A stretch of DNA of 64,000 bases from contig VCAZ01000036.1 of the NCBI GenBank assembly GCA_005784505.1, positions 1,403,440 through 1,467,439 of the forward strand. Direction: 5' to 3'. Shown here one piece after another: positions 34,028 through 45,683 of this stretch. The translations under genes were made by a program, and so were the position numbers. This DNA comes from Bagarius yarrelli (Eukaryota > Chordata > Actinopteri > Siluriformes > Sisoridae). Position 1 is the first letter of the stretch. Every line of letters begins with the position of its first letter. The notes under the pieces are model-generated. The model was not told the DNA's origin, ran no database searches, and worked only from the letters and a program-made list of their open reading frames with translations.

Positions 34028-37000
34028 ATGGCGGCTGTAGACGTGGAAGACGAGAGTATATTAGTGTCCGTGTTTAAAGATAGTTTTCCAGAGAACTGGA
34101 GAGAAAACCCAGACTTCGCGACGTATCTGTTGGAGCTGAGTTCTTACGGAGTTGAAAAGTTGAACCGTGAACCCGAGCGCCTGTCAGAGGAAAGAGCACA
34201 AATCTTGCAGCTGACGCGCGAGCTCGCCTTCTCCAACTACAAGACGTTCATCCGCACCGCCGACTGCACCAAAGAGATCTACCGTGACTTCGGCTGTGTG
34301 GAGGGCAGTTTATCCAGACTCCTCGATAAACTGCCGAGCTTTGGGGAAAAATGCAGGTTTGGCCGAGTCTTTTGTCCAGTTAAAAGTTGTGGAAGTGATC
34401 GTTGTTGTTTGTTTGCCTGAAGATGCAATCTGTTGTACTGGTGTTCGATACGGTTCAGATGATCTCATTACGATACGTACCCACGATTTCCGGCTTCACG
34501 ATATGTGTGGGTTCATTTTACACGTGCAGCATCTTGTTCTTAGAAAGAAGTCGATAAGTGTTTATAAACAAAACTAAGCGACCAGGCTGAGAACAGGTGT
34601 GCTTTAATGCTGTTACATCATATAAGCTGCCAAAATCTGCTCATTCAATCTCTTACACTGATTTCCCCCCCCCCCATAACAGAGGCTTTGTAAAGGAAGC
34701 AGAGGAAATCGGGGCAAGTCGGCGTATGAACAGCCTCACCCTGAATCGTCACACGGAGATCCTGGAGATTCTCGAAATCCCGCAGCTGATGGACACCTGC
34801 GTCCGGAAACAGCTACTACGAGGAAGCGCTGGAGCTTGCCGTCTACGTTAAACGACTGGAGAAAAAGCACTCGTCACTTCCTGTAATTCAGGTATGGCGG
34901 AAGCGATAGCGTTTGAATATTCGAAGCAGGAACGGCGCCACTCTGTTTCGTTATTTTGATTGATTTGATTTGTGTTTCGTTAGAGCATCGTAAACGAAGT
35001 GCGTCAGTCGGCCCAGCTCATGCTGAACCAGCTTCTGCAGCAGCTGCGCAGTAACTCCCAGCTCCCAGTGTGCCTGCGTGTGATTGGCTACCTGCGCAGA
35101 ATGGACATCTTCACGGAGGCGGAGCTGCGTGTGAAGTTCCTGCAGGCACGTGGCAGCTGGCTGCGTTCTATTCTCGCTGCCGTTCCTGACGAAGACCCCT
35201 ACGTTCACGTCACCAAAACCGTGGAGGCTTGCAGAGTACATCTCTTCGATATCATCACACAGTACCGTGCCATCTTTTCGGATGAGGACCCGTTGCTGCC
35301 CCCTACTGAGCATGCTCTGAATGAGGGCACCATTTTTCACGGCTGGGTGGTGCAGCAGATCGCTTACTTCCTGCAGACGCTGGAAAGGGACCTGGAGCGC
35401 GGTGTGGGAAGCCGCTTGGACTCTCTGCTCGGCCAGTGCATGTATTTTGGCTTGTCTTTCAGCCGCGTGGGTGCGGATTTCCGTGGCCAGCTGGCACCCA
35501 TGTTTCAGCGCGTCGCCATGGAGACATTCAGCAAAGGCGTTCAGGAAGCCGTGGAAAAATTTACGGAGGATATGAACCTGTATACGCTTATCTCCCTGCC
35601 ATCGATGCTCGGGAACACAATCCCGCCCGTGGCCGCTGGCGTTCAGCCCGGAGCTTTGCAGCCCCCTATGGGTTTGTTAGACTTTCCTCCCTTAGCCTGC
35701 TTCCTGAATAACATCCTAACAGCCTTCAACGATCTGCGACTGTGCTGCCCTATCGGTTTGGCCGAGGATGTTGCCAGATGTGTTGAGGAAGCTCTTTTAA
35801 AGGTATCATGTGTTTGTGCTTAAAGGTGCAGCCAGTGAATTTAGCATGATGGAATAATATACTGTATACTGTAATGAGCTTAGAAACACCAAAACGACTA
35901 TGAGGTAAAGCATAAATAATATTAATAATATATCACCTCCCTGAGACACTTTAACCTGTTTAACCGCCGATGCGCCCCTTGTTTAAGAGTCGACAGAAAC
36001 TGGAACCATACAAGTAGCGCAATATTTCTTGTATACAAAATAAAAGACGTTACACACTCAGTTAAATTCTACAACATGCTCCTGTTGCCCTGTTTTACCC
36101 TTTAATAAGTCTAAACAAATTGTGTAAAATGTGTTTGTGCAAAAAGAAATCCCTTTATTTGCACACGCACTATAGACTTTTTTCCATCACATTCTGTTTT
36201 TTTCATGAAGTAAACTGAAGCTTAAAAGAACGACAGCACTGCATGTAAAAATACTAAGATGCACTCTGGCAAAGTTGTTCTATAGCAGGTCTTAAAGCAG
36301 GAAGTTGAACGCTAAGCACTAGTCGTTCTCAATACCATCACCGACTGCACCTTTATCAGAGGCTTCACTCCAAAGTGTAGACATTTAACTTCCTGTGTGT
36401 TTTAAGTCCTGTTAATATTAATTAATGCTTATTCCGTCCTGCCCAGGTGACCAAGCTGATTCTGGTTTTTCACCGAGCGGAGGAGTCTGCCTTCAGCAGC
36501 CGCGAGCGCGAGTTATTCGTTCGGTTCTGCCGTTCCTTTGCCGAGGACATGGTGCCTTTCCTCAACCAATGTCTCCAGGTTCTGTTTCCACCAGCGCAGC
36601 TCGCACAGATCCTCGGTAAGTGCCAGAGCCTTTCTGGCAACGTGTTTCCTTTTACATGTTAAACGTCACACCGATTTCTGGGTTAAAAACTGCGGGGGCA
36701 ATTAAACTCTGACTTTTGGAGCATTTTTACATTTAACACCACAACCCGAGGAGTTTATTTAATAGATCTATTTGTTTCCCTCATGTTTAAGATTTTGATG
36801 ACAAACTTTATTCACTTAGCAGCTTTTTTTATAATTCAAATTCAAACACGGAATCCATATTTAATATTACTTTATGTTGACTTAATTAAAATAATATAAA
36901 TAATTAAATAATAATTATTAAAAAATGTTATTGTTACCGTTATGGATCCTGTTCTACTGCTTTCATGGCTCTTATAAGCATCACAAATTTAAGCTGTGGG

Positions 37001-37557
37001 GAAGTGGTAGCTTAGGGTGTTTGACTGCTAATTGAAAGATCAGGGTTCGATTCCCAGCACCGTAAGTCCCTTAACCTCCAATTGCTCAGTTGTATGAAAG
37101 AGATAATGTAAGTGTCACTGGATAAGAACATCTGCCAAATGCTGTAAAAGATTTTCACACCCTATACCACTTTATGGAGCTTCTGAAGTTTCTTTTGGCA
37201 GGTATCCCCCCAACCCAAGTTCAGAAACATGGCAACATCGGGTGCGTGAACGCGAGCGCCGTGCTGGAACCTTTAGACTTCGTCCTGCCAAAGAAAGAAC
37301 CTGTGTCTCTGCTGCTGGATCTTTCAGTCAACTTAAGCAGCTCGAGCACAACCGACGCGGAATCGTTTTCAGAGAAAACGGAACCTCGTGATGAGACACA
37401 AGACGCATCAGAACCCGGAGCGGACATCGAGCTCAATCTTCACGTTCAACAGAATCGGAAAGCAGACCCATCCTGCGATCCAGCACAACCCACCACACAC
37501 CATGTGGATGCGGAGCAGAACGATGCAGATGATCAGAATGAATCACTACAGCACTAA
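34028..37557 (+). CDS. cog8: Conserved oligomeric Golgi complex subunit 8 (frameshift in exon 2)
   Basis: Five exons: 34028-34356, 34683-34891, 34984-35802, 36447-36615, 37202-37557; about 626 residues if the frame is continuous (human about 612). COG8 is a lobe B subunit of the COG tether for retrograde transport inside the Golgi. The Dor1-family body is clear: 'ELAFSNYKTFIRTADC', 'RRMNSLTLNRHTEILEILEI', 'QSAQLMLNQLLQQLR', 'GYLRRMDIFTEAELRVKFLQ', 'QCMYFGLSFSRVGADFRGQL', 'LLDFPPLACFLNN', 'LFPPAQLAQILGIPPTQ'. The C-terminal 90 residues are acidic and poorly conserved. In exon 2 one extra A in the run at 34807-34809 shifts the frame and causes an early stop. The family sequence resumes immediately in the next frame and all later exons are intact, so an assembly or homopolymer error is likelier than a dead gene. 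Confidence 0.93.
36997..37148 (+). mobile_element. tRNA-derived SINE in cog8 intron 4
   Basis: 'gaagtggtagcttagggtgt', 'cagggttcgattcccagcac', 'agtcccttaacctccaattg' and 'ctggataagaacatctgcca' follow the family order. It ends about 50 bp before the exon 5 acceptor (37201/37202). Confidence 0.8.
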
Positions 37558-38879
37558 ATTAGAACTTTTCTGTGAATTCAAACAGGCCTGGAAGAAAAGG
37601 CTTAGGTCTCTTTAATAATGTGTAAATTGTTTAATATTGCAGTCTGTGAAAACTCTTGCACTTTTTGAAGCTGTGATGAATCAGTGATTTAATGATGCGA
37701 CAAGACTTGATAAATAACGTCTATCTAAGTTACACAAGGGTGTCAGAATTAATTGAACATCAAGTTGTCATGATTGCACAAAGGTTCTCCAACATGATGA
37801 TGATGAAGTCTGTAATATGGTACTGAGTGCAGGGAAACGTAGACAGTTAGACTAGGATGATTTCCGATACAGACGTTACTGTTTATTTAAGCAATCACAG
37901 GGTGTTCGCGTGGCATAGACAGTCATGTTTAATCTGTAATGAAGGGTTAAGGGCCTTGCTCAGGGGCCTGTGAGGGAATTTAATGTTATGCAAGCTGTGT
38001 GTGAGCAGAGAAGCATACTTATGAACATAAGTTGGCTCCAAAAAGAAATTAAATTATTCACGAGATTAGATTACATACAATCGATGCAAAGACGCAGATA
38101 GAAATAAATTTGCGAACGATGCGAAATGCGCAACTCATCTGCTGCAAACGTGCCATATTCGCCTCAATCCTTTCTTCCATGCAAGTCCAAAAATTTCAAC
38201 TCGACCGAAAATTTGTCACGTTGTTGCGGGAGCCGATCAGCGAACAGCTTAATGACACGGCTGTTGTATCAGACAAGGGAGGAGTGTTATTGTAGCCCTT
38301 CGCGGGAACCCCGAAATTAGTTTCAGATCAGTAATTTTGTGTTGACGCAGCATAAAGGTGAAATTTTCACACGTTAAAAACAAAATACAAGCTCACGTTG
38401 TGTCAATCACGTGTACACAGTTTTAGCCTCAGTGTACAATAAACCTAAGGGTTGAAACCCATCTTTATTACTTTTATCTGCTGTTGAATTGAACGGAGCT
38501 CAGAGAACCGGACCGCTTTTGCAGTTAAGACGTTCTCTCAGGTCTTTGCGTGCTTGAATTCTACGCTCTATTGAAGATACCTTAATCACTGTATAACATT
38601 TTGTCAAGTTGCTCGTGCTGTAGGAAGCGGCTCTAGTTTCTCTTAATGTCTAGTCGTCTGCTGCTGGGTGCAACAAACAATAAAACATGCATCACGCATT
38701 AGATGTTCGATAAATAACAGATCATTTCAACACACAAATAAGCACTATAATGATCAGTACACATGCACCCTCTAAGAGAATCTAAGCTCCGGGAATATAA
38801 TTTTCACGTGACCCTTTTAAGCAACATATTAACGGTTTATTTTTTTTCGTTCTCCCCGATGTTGTTCTACAAGTAACAC
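37558..38879. other. Convergent 3' region of cog8 and nob1
   Basis: The two genes end tail to tail 1.3 kb apart. AATAAA at 38438-38443 or 38679-38684 could serve cog8. TTTATT at 38836-38841, 39 bases beyond the nob1 stop, reads AATAAA on the minus strand and fits nob1 well. A short SINE fragment lies near 37940-37972. Open frames at 38110-38320 are not recognisable. Confidence 0.5.
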
Positions 38880-41800
38880 TTATTTTTTCTTGACGTTTTT
38901 CTTGCGAGAGGCGTTCGGGTTCGCTCGTCGTCTCCCTCCTCCGCACTGGGCCTCCCGCAGGTGTAAACCCGCAGCCCGGCTGTAAATGTCGTGTTCGGAG
39001 AACGGAGAGCTGCCGGCGGGGTAGTCCGGGTCGAAAACGTCCGTCTTCACACGTGCCTTTCGGGAGAGTCGCTGCTGGGGGAAGCGCTGATCATCCACCA
39101 GGTGGGGGTTACTTGAGTGTTTACCTCCTTGTGGAAGAGGAAGCGAGTACTAGAGAGAGGAAAGAAAAGAGAGCGAGGAAAAGAGGAAAAAAGAGAGAAG
39201 ACGTTTAGTGTGTGTGCATCTACAGTCTGTGCGTTTTGCCTCATGATCGCCATCTCTGTTGAGAAGAAGCTGCAATTGTAGGTTTTTTTTAATGAAATCT
39301 CATGTTTTGCGGCGTGTGTTTTTTCTACGTCTTGATATTAGAACCCAAATTAGACTTTTCAGTAAAGTCATTCAAGTGAGAAACGTGTGCGCCACTAGTG
39401 GTTCGATAACCACCACTAAACTGCCACTGTTGGGCCCCTAATCAAGGCCCTTAACCCCCAATTGCTCAGATGTATAAAAGAGATAAATGTAAGTGGCTCT
39501 CGATAAGGACGTCTGCCAAAAGTTGTAAATGTACTTATTTATATTTACAGACATGACATAATGATGCAAAGACGGACAGCGCCATGCTTTTATTTCCACT
39601 CAAACCACAGAACGTAATTAAAACAGTATAATAATTCGTAAAACTACTAAAAAAATTACATAAAAAAAAAAACACAGTGTAGAAACTAATGTCACCGTGT
39701 ACCCGTGACAGGATTTATAACGAATAATATTTTTAGCTTTACTATGAAACATTTAAACGATAGCTAGCTAACCTAGCTAGCTGAACCAATGGCTTCGGTC
39801 TTCCTAAGAAACTCAAACAGCTAAACATGTACCTTCTTTCCTTTAGAATTCAGCACTTTGGGGTTGCTGGAGAAGTGCATACTCATGCTGCCGTCCTCGC
39901 TGAGCGTAACGGCCACCTTCTTTAGCGTGTTGTTGCCGCAATGTGGACAGAAAGACTTGTTCATATTCGTTGTAGTTCTGACAGGAGACACAAAATTACA
40001 AACAAGGTCATTCAATTAGTTTAATTTGTGTAAGGAGTCTACGACCGATGAGACAGAGACACAGGGACGTGTGAGCACAGGAATTAACTAATAAATGTAC
40101 ATACTGAATGAGACTCACAAATCCAGTAGCAGGTTCTAGTTTGGTATCAGTTTAGCAACCCGTTGCCTTTTACAGCTTAAGCAGCGCTAGTACACCTGTG
40201 CTAGTATCCTTTTCACAATGTTTACTCACTTGAAGCAGGCGTGGCAGCGGAGGACGTAGTTCCTGGTGTGTTTGATAAGCAAGCCGTTCACAGACAGCAC
40301 GCTAAGACCGATCTGAAGGAGTACGTTCTGCAGAAGCAACCAAAAAGAACCCCACCATTAAAATTAAAGAAGCAAACAAATCAGAGCACTAAAAGATGTC
40401 GTTGAATTTACTGTATAGACGTAACTAACTTAAACTAGCCTTGTGCTTCCATCTGCTGGTGAGTCTTGAAACCTTTTGATACCTCTTCATAGACACATAT
40501 TTCTGGATCAGTACAGCTTGTTTGTTATTAGATTTGTCTCCTGTCAATCACTTTAGACTTTATTTAGTGTAAGTTTCAGATGTCATTTATGACCAGATGT
40601 CTGATGCATAGGACACATCTGGATGGTTCAATCCAAAAATTGCATACTTAAGTATGTACTACATTTAGGTAAGTACATACTCTCCGACGGTTAAATAAGT
40701 ATGTTTTATATAGTATGGTTATAGGTAGTATGAATGAAATTCCAAATTTTATCACGACATGAGATCTTGCGTGAATGTAGAGTTGGATCATGTTTAACTT
40801 GACTAATGTTAAACACGTGCAATTAAACGGACAAGACACTATTTATCTAAAGCTACTTAAAGCTCTTGTAAAGTGCCGCGTCGAGACGTCTCTCCCGCGG
40901 GATCATGGGATAGTAAAGTGTACATCGTATGCCCTGGGCAGAAGTGGTTAACCATCCAGGAAGTTTTTTAATACTGTATTTAACATGATAAGGATTTGAA
41001 CATACTACTTGTCCTACATACACTGTTTTGCCTACTATATAGTATGGAGTACATAGTATGTCTGATGATGCATTTGACTACTCTGATTAGTTGGATTCTT
41101 CCAGATTTCTGTGAGAAAAAAGTTTTTTTTTGCCTACAAACTTCATTTGTCCACGGAATTGTGTTCATTGAACAATTACATTAGTATAAAATATTTTCAG
41201 TTTGGTCAAAATTCTCAAAACAAAGTTACCACAGGTTATGTGAAACGTCCCTCTTCCCTACATGGAGGACATCCCTTTACCCACCTGCATGGCAAAGTCA
41301 GTGGTCACGCAGCCCACAGAGACATTTTCCAGCGGACTGCACTCGCCAGCGTCCATGTGGATCTGTTTGATATTACTGGGAGTGATCCAGCCGCCGCCAT
41401 CATCCTCCTCCTCCTCCTCCTCCTCTCTCTCATTTACACCGCAGTCACCCTTATTTTCAGCACTCTGGGACATCAGATCCATGCGTTGCATTTTCTCATT
41501 CACGTCCTACAACACAGCAATTAGCGTCTTACATTCATTCAGATAAATAAAATATGTACACGCTTAAATGTGCAAAAGTTTGTGGGCCCTAAAAGAAAAA
41601 TAGGTAAAATATGCGAAAGGTATAACTATATTTTTTAAAAACAAGGTTCAAAAGTTGTACTTTTAAATTAAACATCTGGTAAAAAATGATTTACTTCATT
41701 ATTTTTATTTATAGTTATCCTAAATTTCTCTCTGATTTTGATCCTAATCCCATGAGGGCTAAATAATAGAGCTGCAAAATCCGAATCCATTTAAGGATTA

Positions 41801-43210
41801 GAACCTTTTTGGAGTCGCTTAAGTCAAAAAAGATTCTGCCTGTTTTTGCCATGGTCCTTCCACTAGAGGGCACTCAATAAACTAAGAGTCACAGAACCCA
41901 TGAATGAATTTCTAGATTCTACAGCTATTTTGATTGGCGTCTGACTGAACCAATCACAGTTCAAATTCAAGGAGCTTTATTGTCATTTCAGCCATATACA
42001 TCAGATGCAGTACATAGTGAAATGACATAACGTTTCTCCAGGACCCCCTGGTGCTACACAGAATTTACAAAACAACAAAGAGCCACTAAACAGGATAGAC
42101 ATAAAGTGCATGTGTGCAACCAAGTGCAGAAACAGCTCAAGTGACTCCTGAAAAATCCTAAAAGTGTCTCCGCTTTTGCATGCCTTATGCAGCTGCCATT
42201 TAGCTAATAGTTCATAGGTGTAAAGCTGAGGTTTAATGTGACAAGAGAGAGAAGGGATCAAGAAAGATTTACGCACCAAGAATCAACCTCTATATGCCCG
42301 AATTGTTGATAGTGCATTCTATTTATTTGCAGGCTACCCACTAAGCTACCACGCTGACCCTTTCTTATCTTTTAAGTGCTGCCAAAACTAATGAGCTGCT
42401 GATTAATCTGATTTAAAGCTCACACAACAAACGAGGTCTATGCTGCATTATGCATTTACACTATTCATTTGTGGCATAGTGCCTATGATGCCCCCACACT
42501 TTACCCACCAGTATCTTCAGTAACTCCTCGTCCACGCTGGCTACAGGATCTCTCCAAAACTGGAAGCTGTTAAACTCGGAGCTTTCAGGTGACGGGATGG
42601 TATGTCGGACGTCTGCGTATAAGCTTCCGGAAGATTCCTGCAAAAAAAATAAAAAATTCATTTGCATTCTGTGCAATTTTAACAAACTGAAAAAACGAAA
42701 GAAAACACACACCACCAGTTTGAGTAAATCGTCATCGATGTTGGGTAACGGATCTCTCCAGAACTGGAAGCTGTTAAACTCGGAGCTCTCGGCAGCTGGA
42801 TGTTGGCCGGATGCTGTAGGCTGCTGAGCGTCGCTCGCTGACCTGACTGTGCATTTCTGCATAAAACATTACACATTGATTTTTTTAGGACTCTGAGGAT
42901 GTACATTTTGTCCTGAATGAAATCAGAAGTAAATAATTTAAGGTATTAAAGGTATTTTAAAATAAATAGAGGTACAAAATCAAGTGCAATAATTTATAGT
43001 TTTTAAAGAAATCTGCTATTTAGAAAATGTACAAACAATTACATTTTAAATTATAGTGTTAAATTTTAATTATTCCCCCAGATTTAAACCCTTAATAGTA
43101 AAATAAATATATTTTATACATTTTATAATTGCTTTGTGTCTGTGTTTATTTTTTAATTCAAATTATTCTAGTCAGATTCTACAAAAACACTGCGCTGTTT
43201 TATTTATTTA

Positions 43211-43265
<55 letters not shown>

Positions 43266-43276
43266 TATATATATAG

Positions 43277-43308
<32 letters not shown>

Positions 43309-45576
43309 TTTTTTTTTTTTAAATTGATATTAAAAATAAAAATAAATCTCACTTTGGAGGGCAGATGAAACCCGGCGATGTTAACCGGAGCTTCTGGGTG
43401 TCTGTGTGTGCTGCGTACTTCCACCTACAGCTCAGGTAACACAGAGACACCATTAAACCGACACACACTAATAGCTTTTATTTACATATAACTTTTAGAA
43501 GCAGTTCGTTTCTCTTTTAATACCCGCACTGCTGGTTCTTTCTTTAGGTGAGCAGCTCCACAGCTCTCCAGCTCCAGTTGGTAGGTCAGAGCCAAAACCT
43601 TGATGTCTGTAGCTGATAGGCTGGGGTAGTCACCGGTCTTTTTAGCAAACTCGGTCACTGAGAGAGAGAGAAAAAAAAAAGAGAAGACTGTTTAGAAAAA
43701 AAAAAAAAGCACTCGATACCCTTCGGTCCCTGAGCCGAGTCACATACCGAATCGGACGTGTTCCGGAAAAGGTTCCTTGAAGTTGAGATTATAAGGAAGA
43801 AACGCCAAGTTCTTTTTCGTTTGTTTGTCCCGAATTTCGTTGACCACATCCTTTAGCGTGTAGATGTTCCTCCCGAACTCCTAAAGCGAAGTAAACAGCA
43901 CATGATATAACAAACCGCTTATTTTAAAGAATTTAAGTTCTTGATTCTGATTGGTCAAAAGCCCTGATTCATTTAAATTAATAAACTATGTTCTATATAC
44001 CATGCTTACAGGAAGTATGAACAAAATTTAGGTGTACTACATCCGCCTTGTTGATATGTCACATGATAAACTGTGTGATGTCACAGTAGTGCAAACTTTA
44101 CGTTAGGATAAGGTTCAACTTAAAGATGTTTAAAGACTAAACAATGTTAAACTATATTAGCTATTTAAAGTTCTGGAAAAGTGTCACATCGCTGCTTTCT
44201 GATGTCTTCGTATATTACGAGTCGTCTCTCTCCCGCGGGATCATGTAATAGTGAAGTGTCCACTGTATGAATGCTTCAAAATCCAGGCAGGACTAAGCGA
44301 TCATCTGGGAACTTTTTTCAGACTTTAGATTCAGATTCAGACTCTAGTCTCACATACTATATAGTATGGAAGGTTGCGGTTTTAGACAGAGCCAATAGGG
44401 TATTTTTAACATGTGACGCATCCAAACACAAATTCTTCTGTTTTGTCCAGCGTGTTTAGGGAATTAAAAATGCAAACATCGCTACAAAAAACAGATCAAA
44501 GTGCAGCCACAGGAACCGCTTTTAAGAAAGTCGTGCAAATGAAGCCGTCTATACTGTAAACTTAACACTATTTGGAAAATCACGCGTTTTTTAACTGATT
44601 CCCGTAGGAGTGCGTTACATCTGTAGACATGATGAACTGTTTCCATGTTAGAAGTTGAACACCACACGGCTTCTGGAGGTCCAGTAGAAGCTAAAGATTA
44701 AGAAGATTATGCCTTTTAAGCGATTTCCAATTCAAGACGTTAGTTCTAAACCATCTGCAATATAAAAAAAACCGAACTTATGTGTGGTTTGAGTGGTCCC
44801 ATACCACTTTTTCATTAGGACCAGTGCACGGAACGTGAGTGAAACTGAAAAGTGAACTGGCAGGGAGAAGAACCCACTTGGTTACCAACATGTGACTGGA
44901 AAGACTTGCCATCTCTCTCTCTTTTTTTCAGTTTCTGTGGGTTTTTAAACCTTTTTTGAACGCTTGGTTGGCGAATTGGTTCAAATCTGCGGTTGCCATT
45001 CCCCCAATACCCCCACATGTATGCGTGTTTTTCTTACTCCGCTTTCCTGGATTTTCCTTGTCTACCTGGAGCTGAGGAAAGCGCCTGATCTTTTCTGTCT
45101 CCCACTTATAAACCGACAGATTTGGATGTTTTAATTAATTTATTCACCGTTACGCAATTCTCAAAACGCCCAATAGATGGCGACATACATCAGTGGATCA
45201 AATATCGCAAAACCGATATCCGATTAAATACCGGAACAAATTGTGTTTGTATTATGTTTATCTAAACCTACTATATAAGCCATACTGTTTTAAACTAAAT
45301 GTATTACAGACGCATTCCCATTCCCACATGATTTAACATCTTATTTAAATCATGAATCACGCTAGTTAACGTTACCCTAATGACAACACTAAGCTAAGCT
45401 AGTCACGGCACACCAAAGACTTAAGTATAAACGCAGACATGAGATTATATCTAAACAGTGACAACAAATCGTTTTAGTTCTATTATTAAAATCAATAAAA
45501 AACTTACATGTAAAGCGGCGTTTTTTAAAAAAGCCCCTGTGTCGGCTACAACATGCTCCACCATGCTGGCCACCAT
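38880..45576 (-). CDS. nob1: RNA-binding protein NOB1 (18S rRNA 3'-end endonuclease)
   Basis: Ten exons in transcript order: 45576-45508, 43880-43748, 43657-43524, 43424-43353, 42856-42716, 42637-42509, 41506-41285, 40327-40230, 39977-39833, 39149-38880; 1413 nt, 470 residues (human 412). NOB1 cuts at the 3' end of 18S rRNA in late 40S maturation. Residues about 6-110 form the PIN nuclease domain (EHVVADTGAFLKN with Asp12, then TGDYPSLSATDIKVLALTYQ). 'GGGWITPSNIKQIHMD' and 'VGCVTTDFAMQN' are signature blocks. The zinc ribbon has C328/C331 (RCHAC) and C343/C346 (CPHC). The tail reads 'RRRANPNASRKKNVKKK'. Extra length comes largely from a duplicated exon (42509-42637 copies 42716-42856) that repeats SSEFNSFQFWRDP. 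An acidic Glu run is encoded by a (CTC)n repeat near 41400-41422. A second in-frame Met at codon 5 is an alternative start. Confidence 0.95.
39400..39532 (+). mobile_element. 5'-truncated tRNA-derived SINE in the last nob1 intron
   Basis: Contains 'tgggcccctaatcaaggccc', 'ttaacccccaattgctcaga' and 'ctcgataaggacgtctgcca', with the A/B-box part damaged. It lies antisense to nob1. Confidence 0.7.
40640..41070. mobile_element. MITE family E (tactatatagtatg ends), copy 1
   Basis: It starts 'catacttaagtatgtactac' and ends 'actatatagtatggagtaca' plus 'tagtatg'; the ends are roughly inverted (catact..gtact). Internal 'ctcccgcgggatcatg' and 'gtaaagtgtacatcgtatg' are shared with 43990-44380. No coding capacity. 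Confidence 0.6.
41960..42085. mobile_element. Dispersed repeat fragment in a nob1 intron
   Basis: The sequence 'ttcaaggagctttattgtca' followed by 'cagtacatagtgaaatgaca', 'aacgtttctccaggaccccc' and 'tggtgctacaca' is a common interspersed motif series in fish genomes. Class not assigned. Confidence 0.45.
42509..42637 (-). CDS. nob1: nob1 exon 6, duplicated copy of exon 5
   Basis: A 129-nt exon of 43 codons, phase 0 at both ends, with acceptor TTTGCAG and donor CTG|GTGGGT. It repeats the core of exon 5 (42716-42856; 141 nt, 47 codons, also phase 0). Over about 38 nt the exons differ at one base; flanking codons have diverged, but DP....D..LLK..L is kept. Known mammalian NOB1 has one such SEF..F.FWR.P block. 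Either exon could be included alone without a frameshift. Confidence 0.85.
43216..43300. repeat. (TA)n microsatellite plus poly(T)
   Basis: About 80 bp of (AT)n with a single interruption near 43259, then a T run to 43320. It lies about 35-135 bp downstream of the nob1 exon 4 donor in transcript orientation. Confidence 0.95.
43990..44380. mobile_element. MITE family E, copy 2
   Basis: Shares 'ggtgtactacatc', 'aatgttaaac', 'ctctcccgcgggatcatg', 'gtgaagtgtccactgtatg' and 'atactatatagtatgga' with 40640-41070, at similar spacing. Located in nob1 intron 1. A third partial copy is at about 51310-51400. Confidence 0.6.
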
Positions 45577-45683
45577 CTTGAACGCATGTACCAATCAGCT
45601 GCAAATCCACACGGAAATCTCGCGAGACGTTTCGCGAGATCTCCTGATGTCATTTGTTGATGTTTTAGTAGTAGGAAAAAAAC
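45577..45683. promoter_or_regulatory. nob1/wdr59 bidirectional promoter, 107 bp
   Basis: Only 107 bp separate the start codons of two divergent genes. The spacer contains a CCAAT box ('accaatcag', about 45589-45597), the perfect palindrome TCTCGCGAGA at 45618-45627 and a second copy TTTCGCGAGA at 45630-45639, 12 bp apart start to start. This palindrome is a known core element of TATA-less, often bidirectional housekeeping promoters. Both ATGs lie in YY1-like contexts (aacATGGCGGCC; caagATGGTGGCC). Confidence 0.85.

Noticed and set aside
34951..35340. 129-residue minus-strand frame
   Set aside because: Antisense shadow of the large cog8 exon 3.
38110..38320. Two overlapping 61-64 residue frames between cog8 and nob1
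   Set aside because: Different frames of the same DNA, no known motif, located in the convergent 3' region.
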